Source: Clostridium sp. AF15-31 (lineage in GTDB: Bacteria; Bacillota; Clostridia; Lachnospirales; Lachnospiraceae). From it: 64,000 nucleotides of DNA. The translations under genes and the position numbers were made by a program. Below are positions 7,346 to 15,992 of this stretch, piece after piece (position 1 is the stretch's first letter; each line of letters starts with the position of its first letter). The stretch spans positions 1 to 64,000 of the forward strand of contig NZ_QTXL01000009.1 of the NCBI RefSeq assembly GCF_003461625.1. The letters are read 5' to 3'. The notes below the pieces were generated by a model. That model was not told where the DNA came from. It saw only the letters and a program-made list of their open reading frames with translations, and did not search any database.

Positions 7346-9806
7346 CTTTCACCTCATCTACTGGAAATATAACTGTAAATTGGGCTCCTCCTATTGCATT
7401 ACTCTTTCCAACCTCAATTTTTCCATTATAACTTTCCACAATATCCTTTACTATTGTTAATCCCAATCCTACACCATCTTCCTCTTTCGTTGTATTAAGC
7501 GGTATAAAAATCCATTCTTTCAAATTATCTGGTACTCCTGGGCCAGAATCTTCAAATACAATTTGATACTCTTCGCCAAAATCTATAGTCGATATTTTTA
7601 TAACTCGTTTTCCGCCGGTACCTTTTAAAGCTTCAAATGAATTGGTTAACATATTCACTATTATTGATTCTAAATCTATTTGTTTCATAAAAATTTCACA
7701 AGAAAACTCCTGTAAATTGCTAATATCAATACTTATATTATACTCATCGACCAATATTTTATAATATTTAACTATTGTTTCAATAACATTTTTAAACGAC
7801 AGTTTTTTTACTTCACTCCTCTTATTTTTCTTCAAAAATGCCATTAGCAAATCACTATAACAAGATATTCTTTGTATATCATTATCCAAATCGTTAAATG
7901 ATGCTTTTATATCATTATCGTCAGGGAATTCCATAATAAGGCGTTCACGTGGATATACGATATTTAATAAGATTCTTGCTATTGCATCATCTGTCTCATG
8001 CCCAAAACTTCCTGCTAATATGCCTAATGCTGCCAAATTTTTATACAACCGCAATTCATTGTTACTGTCTCTCAACTTTTTTTCATATTCTTTTTTTGTA
8101 TTTTCAAAATGCTTCTGCTCTTTTTTTTGATCGCGAGATACTGTTTCTAAAATCTCTGATACAGCTTTTTCGGCCTTATCAATATTTCCATTTTTTAATG
8201 CTTTTGAAAACTTTTCTTTCGTTTGAGATATTGATTTTGTCAATTCTCCACGTTCTTGTTTTCGTTTTTCCTCCTCTTCTGCAATCTTTGTTTGTTTTCG
8301 CTCTTCTAAATATTGAGTATATCTATGATTTTCAATAATATTAATACATTTGTTCACAACTTGTTTTAATTGTGCAAATGCTTCGTTTTCTATGATTGCC
8401 TCTCTATTTGTTGAATCAATAAGCAACGGATTAGCGTCCGAGTTTATATTCACAACACCAATTACCTGGTTATTTCCAACCCTGTAACCATGCGGATCAC
8501 TTATCTTAATTTTATCCAATAAAAGCCAATCATTTCCCTCTTCCCCATATGGGCGTACTCTAAAACCATCTCTATATATTTTCACTCCACAAAATGTATC
8601 TAATACAGCCTTTGCTTCTGAGGCTTTCAATCCATCAAATTTTAAAGACGCATCTCTCAAGAAATAATAAATCGTTATTTGTAAATCACCGCATATATAC
8701 ACTTTTTTAAGTTCTTCCGAAAAATCTTTAATTGTGCCTTCTCGATCAGCATATCTTGCACAAAAAACTGTTTTTCTCTCTCCATTATCTATAGATTGAG
8801 TTTTTATTTTCGCCTCTACCTTTGCATATCTTTGTCTTAGTATATTATTCTCAAGTTTTACCTCATATAAATCATATTCTGGTGCTGTTATATATATAGA
8901 AAAATTGTTTTTTTCTTCAAAAGGTGACACTAAAAGTCTAAATTCTTTTATTACTTTCTCAATATCTTCCTTTTTCCAATTATCTCTTAAAGAATCTAAT
9001 ATCAAAAAAGTACCTGTATAATATTGTTCTTTATTTTTTCCAATTTTTTTATATAAAGTTCGTAATTTATTATAATATAATTCTTTTTCTTCCCCTTCCA
9101 ACTCTTCAACAACATTTTTTATATCTTCAACTCTCTCTTCTATACCATTATATTTTTCATATATAGGATATAAAAATTGCTGTATATTTCCAAGTGTTTC
9201 TTTACTATAAAATATTGAAAAATCCAGCTTATTATTTTTTAATATTTTCTCCCGGATTATGTTTTTAAAATCAATATCAATTCGTTCACTGACAAGCAAA
9301 TATTCTACAGCTCGTTTTATATACTTCGCACTTTCAAAATCTGGACTATTTTCCAAAATTTCAACTCTTTGTTTCAACTCGTTAAAGTCAATTCCTTCGT
9401 ATTTATTCCAATTCATATAATACTTAACAGGTCTGTTATCTTTCGTAAAAGAATACAACGTACAATATTCAGCCAATCTTTCAACAGAATATCTTCCTAT
9501 CCCTTTTCTGCCCACACATCTACGTTTGTACTTCTTCGAATAAGGATTTTTCACCTTACTACTCGTTCCTATAACTGCCCATTTCGTTTCGATGTCATCA
9601 CTCGAAAACCCACAGCCTGTATCAGCAATTATTATTTTCCCCTCCCCCGAAAGCATATTTGTGAATGCAACTTCAACTCCCTCACCGTCTGCATCATATG
9701 AATTTTTTACTAATTCAGTAAGAGCAGTAACATAATCCGTAACTAATTCACGTCCAAGTTGCCCTACATGTCTAGCATTAACCTTTATGCTTATTTCTTT
9801 TTCCAT
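7338..9806 (-). CDS. Dual-module protein: N-terminal Hsp90/MORC-like GHKL ATPase plus C-terminal histidine kinase
   Basis: Residues 10-120 form a GHKL ATPase of the Hsp90/MutL/MORC kind: N box ELVKNSYDAD (31-40), DTGCGF (62-67) and the lid GRKGIGRYS (99-107). A long middle region (about 150-510) follows, with SNREA like the catalytic loops of Hsp90-type proteins, then a highly charged coiled coil (about 510-585). After it comes a histidine-kinase dimerisation-like helix with GSFGHETDD, a second N box (NMLTNSFEALKG), DSGPGVPDN and GVGLGLTIVKDI. The 822-aa protein thus has two separate GHKL ATP sites. It starts 13 bp after the methyltransferase with AGGTGA before the ATG. GHKL ATPases are known next to restriction genes; a second histidine-kinase module with a partner receiver is unusual. 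Confidence 0.85.
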   Translation of the reverse strand: MEKEISIKVNARHVGQLGRELVTDYVTALTELVKNSYDADGEGVEVAFTNMLSGEGKIIIADTGCGFSSDDIETKWAVIGTSSKVKNPYSKKYKRRCVGRKGIGRYSVERLAEYCTLYSFTKDNRPVKYYMNWNKYEGIDFNELKQRVEILENSPDFESAKYIKRAVEYLLVSERIDIDFKNIIREKILKNNKLDFSIFYSKETLGNIQQFLYPIYEKYNGIEERVEDIKNVVEELEGEEKELYYNKLRTLYKKIGKNKEQYYTGTFLILDSLRDNWKKEDIEKVIKEFRLLVSPFEEKNNFSIYITAPEYDLYEVKLENNILRQRYAKVEAKIKTQSIDNGERKTVFCARYADREGTIKDFSEELKKVYICGDLQITIYYFLRDASLKFDGLKASEAKAVLDTFCGVKIYRDGFRVRPYGEEGNDWLLLDKIKISDPHGYRVGNNQVIGVVNINSDANPLLIDSTNREAIIENEAFAQLKQVVNKCINIIENHRYTQYLEERKQTKIAEEEEKRKQERGELTKSISQTKEKFSKALKNGNIDKAEKAVSEILETVSRDQKKEQKHFENTKKEYEKKLRDSNNELRLYKNLAALGILAGSFGHETDDAIARILLNIVYPRERLIMEFPDDNDIKASFNDLDNDIQRISCYSDLLMAFLKKNKRSEVKKLSFKNVIETIVKYYKILVDEYNISIDISNLQEFSCEIFMKQIDLESIIVNMLTNSFEALKGTGGKRVIKISTIDFGEEYQIVFEDSGPGVPDNLKEWIFIPLNTTKEEDGVGLGLTIVKDIVESYNGKIEVGKSNAIGGAQFTVIFPVDEVKDE

Positions 9807-9819
9807 ATCTTCACCTACT

Positions 9820-11226
9820 TTATACCCTGTTCAAATCATCACATAAAAAAGTAAACTCATTTATATCTTTTGCTGTAATTCGCAGTGATTTTCCACTTGC
9901 CGGGGTACCAATTCCATGCACGTATTTCAAAAACTCTTCACTCTCCAGTATTTTCTTTGCAATTTTTAAATCATACCCTTTTTCTGAAATCACATATATT
10001 CCTGCATATGGGATTGACTTTGTTCCAGTTTCATATGTGTTTACTTCATTAGTGACAACTGTTGAAATCAGCAATTTTTTCTTGTTCATATTTTGTAACG
10101 CCTGACTTCTTCCATATTCAAACCACTGTGCTGATTTATCTGCATCCCTTTTTTCTAATTCTTTTTTGTTTTTCAACAAATATGCATATGCATTTGGATA
10201 TTTTCTTTTGAATAATTCTTCCGAATAATTAATAACCTTATCTTTTCGTATCATATATGGAAAAATAATATATTCTTTATTTCCATATTTCTGATTTCTT
10301 GGGCTAAGTGCCAATCGCATTGCCCCTCTTTCCAATTTCCAATGTTTTTTTTCAGCCTCATTAACAACAAAAACTTTATTTCTCTGTGTTGCTATTGCCA
10401 TAGAAGCTTGAAATAAATCTCCAAAACGAATTTTGGAATGATTTTCTTGCGAGTTTTCAAAAATCCATTTTCCATATAATTTTTTCTTTGCAATAGTGAT
10501 TTGTTCTTTTTTAGGGACATTATTATAATCTACCACTTCGGCATATTCGCCTTTCCTAAGAAACATTATCGTAGAAGATGTCATTGCATTATCAAATAAT
10601 TTCTGATTAGGATAATCTTTTATCTCTACAAGATATTTTTTAATTAATTTTCTCAAATTCTGTGCATATACATTCTTATATATACTATTAGGAACCAAAT
10701 ACACCATCTTCCCATTTGAATCCAAATATTGAATAGCATTTTCGATAAAAGCATAGCAATAATCAGGCTTTCCATTTTTGCAGGTTATATATTCTTTTTT
10801 TATAAAATCGCGTACTTCTTTTTCAAGATTCCTATATGATATATAGGGCGGGTTTCCTATGACATATTCAAATTTAATATTAAATGGTCGTGCAAGTACA
10901 TCTCCATAAAAAATATTCCATCTTACTTTTCCTAAGTCATACTTTTTAGCAATATTGTCTAAATTTTCTATACATTTATCATATGTCGTTTTTACAATTT
11001 CTGCACCATATATATCAGATTCTAGACCGAGAACTATGGCTTCTCTTGAATAACCTTCCTCATACGCATTTTGAATATACCGTTCTACAACAAGACACAG
11101 TATATTTCCTTCGCCACATGAGTTTTCTAGTATTTTTTTTCCATATACTGATTTCCGATATCCTAACAAATCCAGCATTTCATTAGCTATATACTCTTTC
11201 GTGAACTGTTGACATCTTATATCCAT
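9820..11226 (-). CDS. Eco57I/TaqI-like N6-adenine DNA methyltransferase with target-recognition domain
   Basis: The SAM-binding motif ENSCGEGN (34-41) and the catalytic NPPYISY (125-131) mark an N6-adenine DNA methyltransferase of the gamma type. Residues 260-460 resemble the C-terminal target-recognition half of stand-alone type II or IIG enzymes. There is no N-terminal nuclease domain, so it modifies only. I chose the ATG at 11226 over the GTG codons 9 and 12 bases upstream because AAAGGTGGTGA sits 5 bases before it. It is the first gene of the four-gene cassette and follows a good promoter (11263-11291). It probably marks self DNA for the HNH nuclease. Confidence 0.88.
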   Translation of the reverse strand: MDIRCQQFTKEYIANEMLDLLGYRKSVYGKKILENSCGEGNILCLVVERYIQNAYEEGYSREAIVLGLESDIYGAEIVKTTYDKCIENLDNIAKKYDLGKVRWNIFYGDVLARPFNIKFEYVIGNPPYISYRNLEKEVRDFIKKEYITCKNGKPDYCYAFIENAIQYLDSNGKMVYLVPNSIYKNVYAQNLRKLIKKYLVEIKDYPNQKLFDNAMTSSTIMFLRKGEYAEVVDYNNVPKKEQITIAKKKLYGKWIFENSQENHSKIRFGDLFQASMAIATQRNKVFVVNEAEKKHWKLERGAMRLALSPRNQKYGNKEYIIFPYMIRKDKVINYSEELFKRKYPNAYAYLLKNKKELEKRDADKSAQWFEYGRSQALQNMNKKKLLISTVVTNEVNTYETGTKSIPYAGIYVISEKGYDLKIAKKILESEEFLKYVHGIGTPASGKSLRITAKDINEFTFLCDDLNRV

Positions 11227-11262
11227 AGTTCTCACCACCTTTCTCTACGCATAGTTTGTTTT

Positions 11263-11291
11263 ATTTTATCATGCTTCACCTGCTTTCTCAA
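11263..11291 (-). promoter_or_regulatory. Sigma-A-type promoter of the methyltransferase-led cassette
   Basis: On the minus strand TTGAGA (11291-11286) and TAAAAT (11268-11263) are separated by 17 bp. The -10 lies about 36 bases upstream of the methyltransferase ATG, giving a short leader with the AAAGGTGGTGA ribosome site. No other promoter-like sequence is needed for the four tightly packed genes. Confidence 0.6.
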
Positions 11292-11322
11292 TGTGTTTTC
11301 AAACAATAAAATTTCTAAATTT

Positions 11323-11697
11323 TCACTCTTTCCACTCTACCTCCACTCTCCCATCATCATACACATATATCCCCTGCACATATTCTTCCAGCATTTCTCG
11401 TGTCAGCTTTTCATATCCTAAATACATCAACATCTGCTCCACCGGAACATTCTTTTTCATCAGGATTTCTTTCTCACCATTTATCAGTTCTCCCAGTTCC
11501 TGTACACGTTTCTGCAGTCGTTCTCTTTCTTCTTCCAACTGCATCTTTTCTTCCATGAACTGTTTCTGATTCATCTGTCCTTCGTGATATTTCTCATAGT
11601 TCTGACGGTTCTGAATCTTTATCTGCTCCTGACGCTTTTCACAATCTGCACTTTCGGTCTTATAGGCTTCTATGCTGTCCTCATGCTGTTTCCTCAT
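11323..11697 (-). pseudogene. C-terminal fragment of a large serine recombinase
   Basis: The product has the charged coiled-coil and tail found at the end of clostridial large serine recombinases (YEKYHEGQMNQKQF, LTREMLEEYVQGIYVYDDGR, VEVEWKE). The catalytic serine domain and zinc-ribbon region are absent. The frame begins abruptly at about 11697, where it meets a parM remnant in another frame. No ribosome site precedes it. This was probably the integrase of this or an earlier element, destroyed by a deletion. Confidence 0.8.
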
Positions 11698-11851
11698 TGT
11701 AAACAAGAAGATTATTCTGAAAGATTGGCTCCTTGTCATATCTGGCTACACCGGATGGGAAACATCTGGTAGCTGTTTTCATGTTTCCATAACCATGATC
11801 AATCCCGATCACCATAACTGTTTCATTATTGTTGTTTTTCATCATTCTCAT
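11681..11851 (-). pseudogene. N-terminal fragment of a ParM/StbA-like plasmid segregation actin
   Basis: A 56-codon frame begins at ATG 11851 after a GTGAGG site. It reads VMVIGIDHGYGNMKTA then CFPSGVARYDKEPIFQNNLL, the phosphate-1 loop and start of ParM-like actin ATPases common on clostridial plasmids and mobile elements. It stops at TGA 11681 after running into the recombinase sequence. The rest of the ATPase is missing, so it is not functional. Confidence 0.75.
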
Positions 11852-11889
11852 AATCATACCTCACACTTTCTTAATTTTTATTTTTTTAC

Positions 11890-11942
11890 TTTTTCCCAAA
11901 TTCGGGAAAAACCTATATTTGTATCAGCTAAAACGTTGATAC
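11890..11942. repeat. Two palindromes between the parM remnant and the primase gene
   Basis: TTTTTCCC / GGGAAAAA (11890-11897, 11904-11911, 6-nt centre) and GTATCA / TGATAC (11921-11926, 11937-11942). The 11852-12047 gap holds no gene. These could be a terminator for the primase operon, a ParR-type site for the former parM, or part of an origin; the sequence does not decide. Confidence 0.45.
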
Positions 11943-12047
11943 CTGAAAAAGGGCAATCAGTGTAAAAAAAGCAAAATTTTATGTACTCTGGCAGCTATCT
12001 TTGTTATTTCTCCTGCTCCGGTAACATTTCTTTTTGCTTATTTTGCC

Positions 12048-13886
12048 CTAAATGCCCTTAATTCCCTGATTCATATTTAATTGTAACTGTTTATAATCTA
12101 TATCTGTTTCTTCAAAAGGTATTCTTTTTTCTGGATCTACAGGACAAAAATCTTCTTCCTTAACTGCAATATCCTGATAATAAAACTCACCATTGTACTG
12201 CTTTAGAAGGAAACCTTTATCTGTCATATTCCTGAAAAAGTTAGATTTACCATGCCCCTGTCTGCCATTCTCTTTGCAGTATTCCTCATACATATGGAAC
12301 ACTTCACTTCGTTTCAGACGTTTTCCTTTGGCACGCACCAATGACTCATCAATAAAAGCACAGATACTATCTGACGTCCGTTGCACTTCTCTTACACATT
12401 CTTTGCTGTGTTCGCTCTCCGTGAACTTTCCCTGTTCATACAGTTCTTTCAATGCAATCATCGCCATATGAATCGCATAATCGGATTCTGCCTGTACCTT
12501 TTCCTTTAAGTGCAGATCTTTTTCACCACTTTTTACTACCCGGTTCATATCGAGAATCAGTAGTCTACGATAAAAAGCATCTGACTTGTCCTCAAGATTC
12601 TGTGGCATTTCATTGGTAGAAAAAAGCAGCTTTGCATAAGAGTGGAAATGAATTGCATCCTGTCCTTTTTTCTCATAAATCAGTGTGTCCTCACCGACTG
12701 CTTTCTTTAATACATCTGTGTTCTCCATTGCTTTGCATGGAATATCCGCACAGGCATTTAACAGCTTTCCGTACATTCCAGTCGCATAGAACCGTTTATT
12801 TAAATCCTGTAAAGAAATGCTGGACATATTGGTGATTCCTACCACATACTGGATTAGCGATACTGCTACAGACTTTCCGGTTCCACCATTTCCTTTCAGC
12901 GTAAGAAATTTTTGAAACTGCGTATCCTGTGTCATGCAGTATCCAAAATACTCCCAGAATGTCTGCTGTTCTTCTTTGTTCGGAAGAGAGGATGCAAGAT
13001 ACTTTTTGATATTTTCTCCACCTTGTAACACCTGCTCACGATCCTCTGGATAATAGGGAAATGGAATCTGATTGATTGTCAGATAATCTGGATTGTGTTC
13101 CAGCATTTCGCCCGTAACCGGATCATAATATCCATTTTTAAAGTTAATCCACCGCACAGGCTGTTTATTTAATTCATAGGCTTCTCTGTGGACTTTTGGC
13201 TGTGTGATCAACAGATTATAGATTCTTTTGATCACTCCACTTTGTACCTGATCTCGATAGATCAGCTTCTGAATACGATATTTCATTCTTACCCCATCAT
13301 GGTCTTCCATGAAAACGCCATGCTCATAATAATACGGTGTGATTCCTACCACAAAAAACTGAACATTCTCCACCAGATAATCTACAATCTCCATATCCCG
13401 GACGCCTTTCACATTTCCTTTTGCATCAAATAAGTGAAAACGACTCAGTTCCGGTTCTTCTTTTGGATTTCGCTCAAACCGAAGAATATACTGTTCCAGT
13501 AATTTCTCAACTTCTTTCTGATTATCCAGTTTGCCAAGATACTCTTTCTCTTTGAACAACTGCCAGCCTGCTTTTCCATCAAGACCAGCGTCTTTGAAAA
13601 ATGTCAGCAACTTATCATTTACCCACTTCACTGAACAGGAAGCCACATAATGATAGGCACACTGACAGCTTCCAGTAAACTGAATAGCTCTCATTTCTTC
13701 TATAAAGGAATCTACACTGAAATAATATCCGTCATCTTCCTGCGCCAGACAAAGTGCCTGATAACCTGACATCACAATATTAAGTGCGATATCCTGATTG
13801 TCCACCAGAAAGATATAGGTCTGTGCTGTCCCTTCTGGATTGGTTTCCATATAATGCTTCAAAAACTTCTTGTTCAAACTTATCAC
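12048..13886 (-). CDS. Phage/plasmid primase-helicase, P4 family C-terminal type
   Basis: The C-terminal half is a superfamily 3 helicase of the P4/D5 kind: Walker A GNGGTGKS (332-339), then LNACADIP, a KLLFSTNEMP sensor segment and the FYRRLLILDM motif typical of the family. The N-terminal half probably carries primase activity but has no clear motif. At 612 aa it is near full length. The start is uncertain: GTG at 13886 overlaps the AAAGGAAG ribosome site, and the TTG at 13877 has better spacing. It would drive replication of the excised element. Downstream are the parM and recombinase remnants; upstream is TnpV. Confidence 0.85.
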   Translation of the reverse strand: MISLNKKFLKHYMETNPEGTAQTYIFLVDNQDIALNIVMSGYQALCLAQEDDGYYFSVDSFIEEMRAIQFTGSCQCAYHYVASCSVKWVNDKLLTFFKDAGLDGKAGWQLFKEKEYLGKLDNQKEVEKLLEQYILRFERNPKEEPELSRFHLFDAKGNVKGVRDMEIVDYLVENVQFFVVGITPYYYEHGVFMEDHDGVRMKYRIQKLIYRDQVQSGVIKRIYNLLITQPKVHREAYELNKQPVRWINFKNGYYDPVTGEMLEHNPDYLTINQIPFPYYPEDREQVLQGGENIKKYLASSLPNKEEQQTFWEYFGYCMTQDTQFQKFLTLKGNGGTGKSVAVSLIQYVVGITNMSSISLQDLNKRFYATGMYGKLLNACADIPCKAMENTDVLKKAVGEDTLIYEKKGQDAIHFHSYAKLLFSTNEMPQNLEDKSDAFYRRLLILDMNRVVKSGEKDLHLKEKVQAESDYAIHMAMIALKELYEQGKFTESEHSKECVREVQRTSDSICAFIDESLVRAKGKRLKRSEVFHMYEEYCKENGRQGHGKSNFFRNMTDKGFLLKQYNGEFYYQDIAVKEEDFCPVDPEKRIPFEETDIDYKQLQLNMNQGIKGI

Positions 13887-13997
13887 TTCCTTTCAGGCAA
13901 AGAAAAAGACGCAAGCCATATTTTATGACTCACGCCTTACTTCACTCACAATATTCTATTTTTATCAGTTACCTGCCAGATTGATTACTGGCTATCC

Positions 13998-14351
13998 TTA
14001 TACATAAATCAATTCTTTCAGTATAATCTCTTCTGCAATCGCTCTGTGCTGATTGGCAGCTCTTACCCATGCCATCTGATCTTTCTCCTTATCCGGCAGT
14101 GGTTCTTTTTCTTCCAACTGTTTCAGAATCACTTCTTCCCGTTCCCTGGCTGCCTTGTCCACTTCCAGAAAATGCTCTCCAATGGTATCCTGTAAAAGCA
14201 TCACCTGATAGGTTGAATTTCGATGGTTCTTCAGATAATCTCTGCGTAAGAATCCATATTTGCCAAGCTGCACCATCTGCTCACCAGATTTATAGGTGAG
14301 GTTCGGAATCAGGTATCCATTTACATTTGTATAAGTCAGTTTCATATTCAT
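13998..14351 (-). CDS. tnpV: TnpV family transposon-encoded protein
   Basis: The 117-aa product follows the TnpV pattern: an opening LTYTNVNGYLIPNL, then GKYGFLRRDYLKNHR, and the closing AWVRAANQHRAIAEEIILKE. TnpV proteins are small accessory proteins of Tn4451-like clostridial mobilisable elements and are usually found with TnpX-type serine recombinases; their function is not established. AGAGAGG precedes the ATG. It is the first gene inside the right end of the element. Confidence 0.85.
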   Translation of the reverse strand: MNMKLTYTNVNGYLIPNLTYKSGEQMVQLGKYGFLRRDYLKNHRNSTYQVMLLQDTIGEHFLEVDKAAREREEVILKQLEEKEPLPDKEKDQMAWVRAANQHRAIAEEIILKELIYV

Positions 14352-14399
14352 AAGACCTCTCTTTCGTTTAAACTTTTATCTGTAACAGAACCAGATGTT

Positions 14400-14422
14400 C
14401 ATGTTACGTCATTGCTACAAAT
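14400..14422 (-). repeat. Internal attachment-arm copy D near the right end
   Basis: On the minus strand TTTGTAGCAATGAC (14421-14408) followed by GTAACAT matches arm A at the left end. The 14-bp core GTCATTGCTACAAA is identical at 5733-5746 and 14408-14421. It has no GAGGA end, so it is a partial arm. The 14423-14541 stretch between it and arm E shows no gene. Confidence 0.55.
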
Positions 14423-14541
14423 CTTTCTTTCCATATTATTTTGAATCCAACCCGGGCAGATTTTCTTCAAAATCATGGCGGAAGTGCTTCGTTTCTGTGT
14501 TGGGAAAATGAACGGAAACACTTGATTTTACTGACTTTCTT

Positions 14542-14570
14542 CAATGTAACCTTATTATAACGTCCTCCCC
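14542..14570 (+). repeat. Right attachment junction of the integrated element (arm E)
   Basis: Plus-strand CAATGTAACCTTATTATAAC then GTCCTC, one C, and the proposed CC core (14569-14570) lead into the host gene ATCTCATC. It is inverted relative to arms A-D and shares TGTA, C, T, A and CxTCCTC positions with arm A. Joined to the left end it gives a dyad of 8-bp arms around GG. Confidence 0.65.
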
Positions 14571-15874
14571 ATCTCATCTTCACTGCTTCGGCTACACAGT
14601 GCTATAAGATGTGCCTCGGTTCCTCTGACATAATATGCCCTTTCAGGAAAACAGGTTCTCATATTTTCCGACAACAACCGGATCTTCTGATCCCCTGCTT
14701 TTTTCCCAAGTGTGCTGTTGATAACAGACAAACTATTAATATCACATACAGCAATTCCTACCGGGAACGTAAAATGATCATTTTTTTCCAATGCAAGCTG
14801 TTTGAAATTTTCCCATTTCTGAAATCCTGTAAGCATATCCGTCTCAAGTGCGATATCTGTAAATACAAACATCTGACCAATCTTATGGCCGTTTTTATTT
14901 TCAAGCTTCTTTACATCGCATCGCAATGTCTTTTCTTCCGTTTCCAACTTAACATAGCATTGCAGGGAAAAGCTGTCGTCATCTGATTCCGGATCAAACG
15001 ACAATCCATATACATCCAGAAAACTCTGAAGATCTTTACATCCGGTCAACAGTTTTTCTCCCAGGAAAAAATCAGCTCTTTCATTATGCAGAATCAGGTG
15101 CTCGTCATCGTCAAACAAAACGATGCCCTGCCCTATATTTTCAAATATACTTGTCTTCAATTTATTCAACATCCCATGTGTGGAATAATCAAAGCAACTC
15201 CAATAAATAATAAATGATACTACACTGTATCCTCCGATCGAATAGTCCAGTAAATTCACTACAGATTCGCCCGGTAAAAATAAAAAGATTGCATTTGACC
15301 CTACAATAATAAGAATTCCTATGATAACACTTAAATACTGCCAACGATATTCATGCGGAATCTTGCAAATCTTCCGAATCAATAAACCTACCACCAATAA
15401 CACCATTACATACGAAAATATCAGATGGAGCTCATACAAGGGCTTCATGTGATAGCTATACTTTGCAATCAGCGTATCCCGTGGTTTATATTCAATTGCA
15501 ATTTCCATAAATGGATTAACTGCAAACACGATCAATTCATATATACAATATAAAAAGCAGAATGCTACCATCCATTTCCCATATCCGGAAAACTTTCCTT
15601 TTGTGAAATAAACCATGAAAATTAAAAGAGAGACAAGCATAAAATCTATACTTATAAAATATATACTCGACATAGCCGCCATACACATATAGGAATCACT
15701 TATGATACTGATCAGATAACTAATATCTACAATAGCCGCACCCACACAGGCAAACCCCAGAAATCTACCTGTTGTTTTATTCTTTTTAAAAGATTTTACC
15801 GCTAATAATATATCTGTAGCAGCAATAATAATTGATATGACTATATATGCATTGATCATGACTGTCTCATTCAT
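14555..15874 (-). pseudogene. 5' part of interrupted c-di-GMP signalling gene (7TM sensor, PAS-like, degenerate GGDEF)
   Basis: Seven hydrophobic helices (about residues 5-215) look like the 7TM N-terminal region of membrane sensor kinases and cyclases. A PAS-like segment (about 220-335) and a GGDEF-type domain follow, whose signature is degenerate: RGTEA where GGDEF is expected, so it would not be a cyclase. The frame enters element sequence at 14568 and stops at once (GRTL, then TAA). The host-encoded part ends at 14570. I chose ATG 15874 because TTGGAGG lies 6 bases before it. The remaining domains are at 4010-5719. Confidence 0.85.
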
Positions 15875-15992
15875 AGTAAACCTCCAATATTCAGACAAAA
15901 TCTGAGTTTATCTTACTATTTTTGAGGCAGTATGGCAACACCTATGCGTATCACAAACGCCGGCAATTTACCAAATCCGTTAAATTCAACTC

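Larger units (their letters stand above)
5721..14570. mobile_element. 8.85-kb integrated element inserted in a c-di-GMP signalling gene
   Basis: Boundaries are set by three facts. The two halves of one signalling protein lie on either side. Deleting exactly 8850 bp (a multiple of three) rejoins them in frame as ...EDE-M-AVCAGKL.... The two element ends, once joined, give the near-perfect dyad ACATCCTC G GG G GAGGACGT around a GG dinucleotide. A two-base core flanked by symmetric arms is what large serine integrases use. Cargo, in transcription order on the minus strand: TnpV, P4-type primase, parM remnant, recombinase remnant, then the AT-rich methyltransferase/GHKL/receiver/HNH cassette. The only recombinase in the element is a C-terminal fragment, so it is probably immobile unless helped in trans. 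Confidence 0.8.

Noticed and set aside
5733..14421. Identical 14-bp words GTCATTGCTACAAA at 5733-5746 and 14408-14421 as the element boundaries
   Set aside because: Removing the sequence between them would leave element sequence inside the host gene and not restore its frame. They are better explained as part of the repeated arms; the frame-restoring boundary is 5721-14570.
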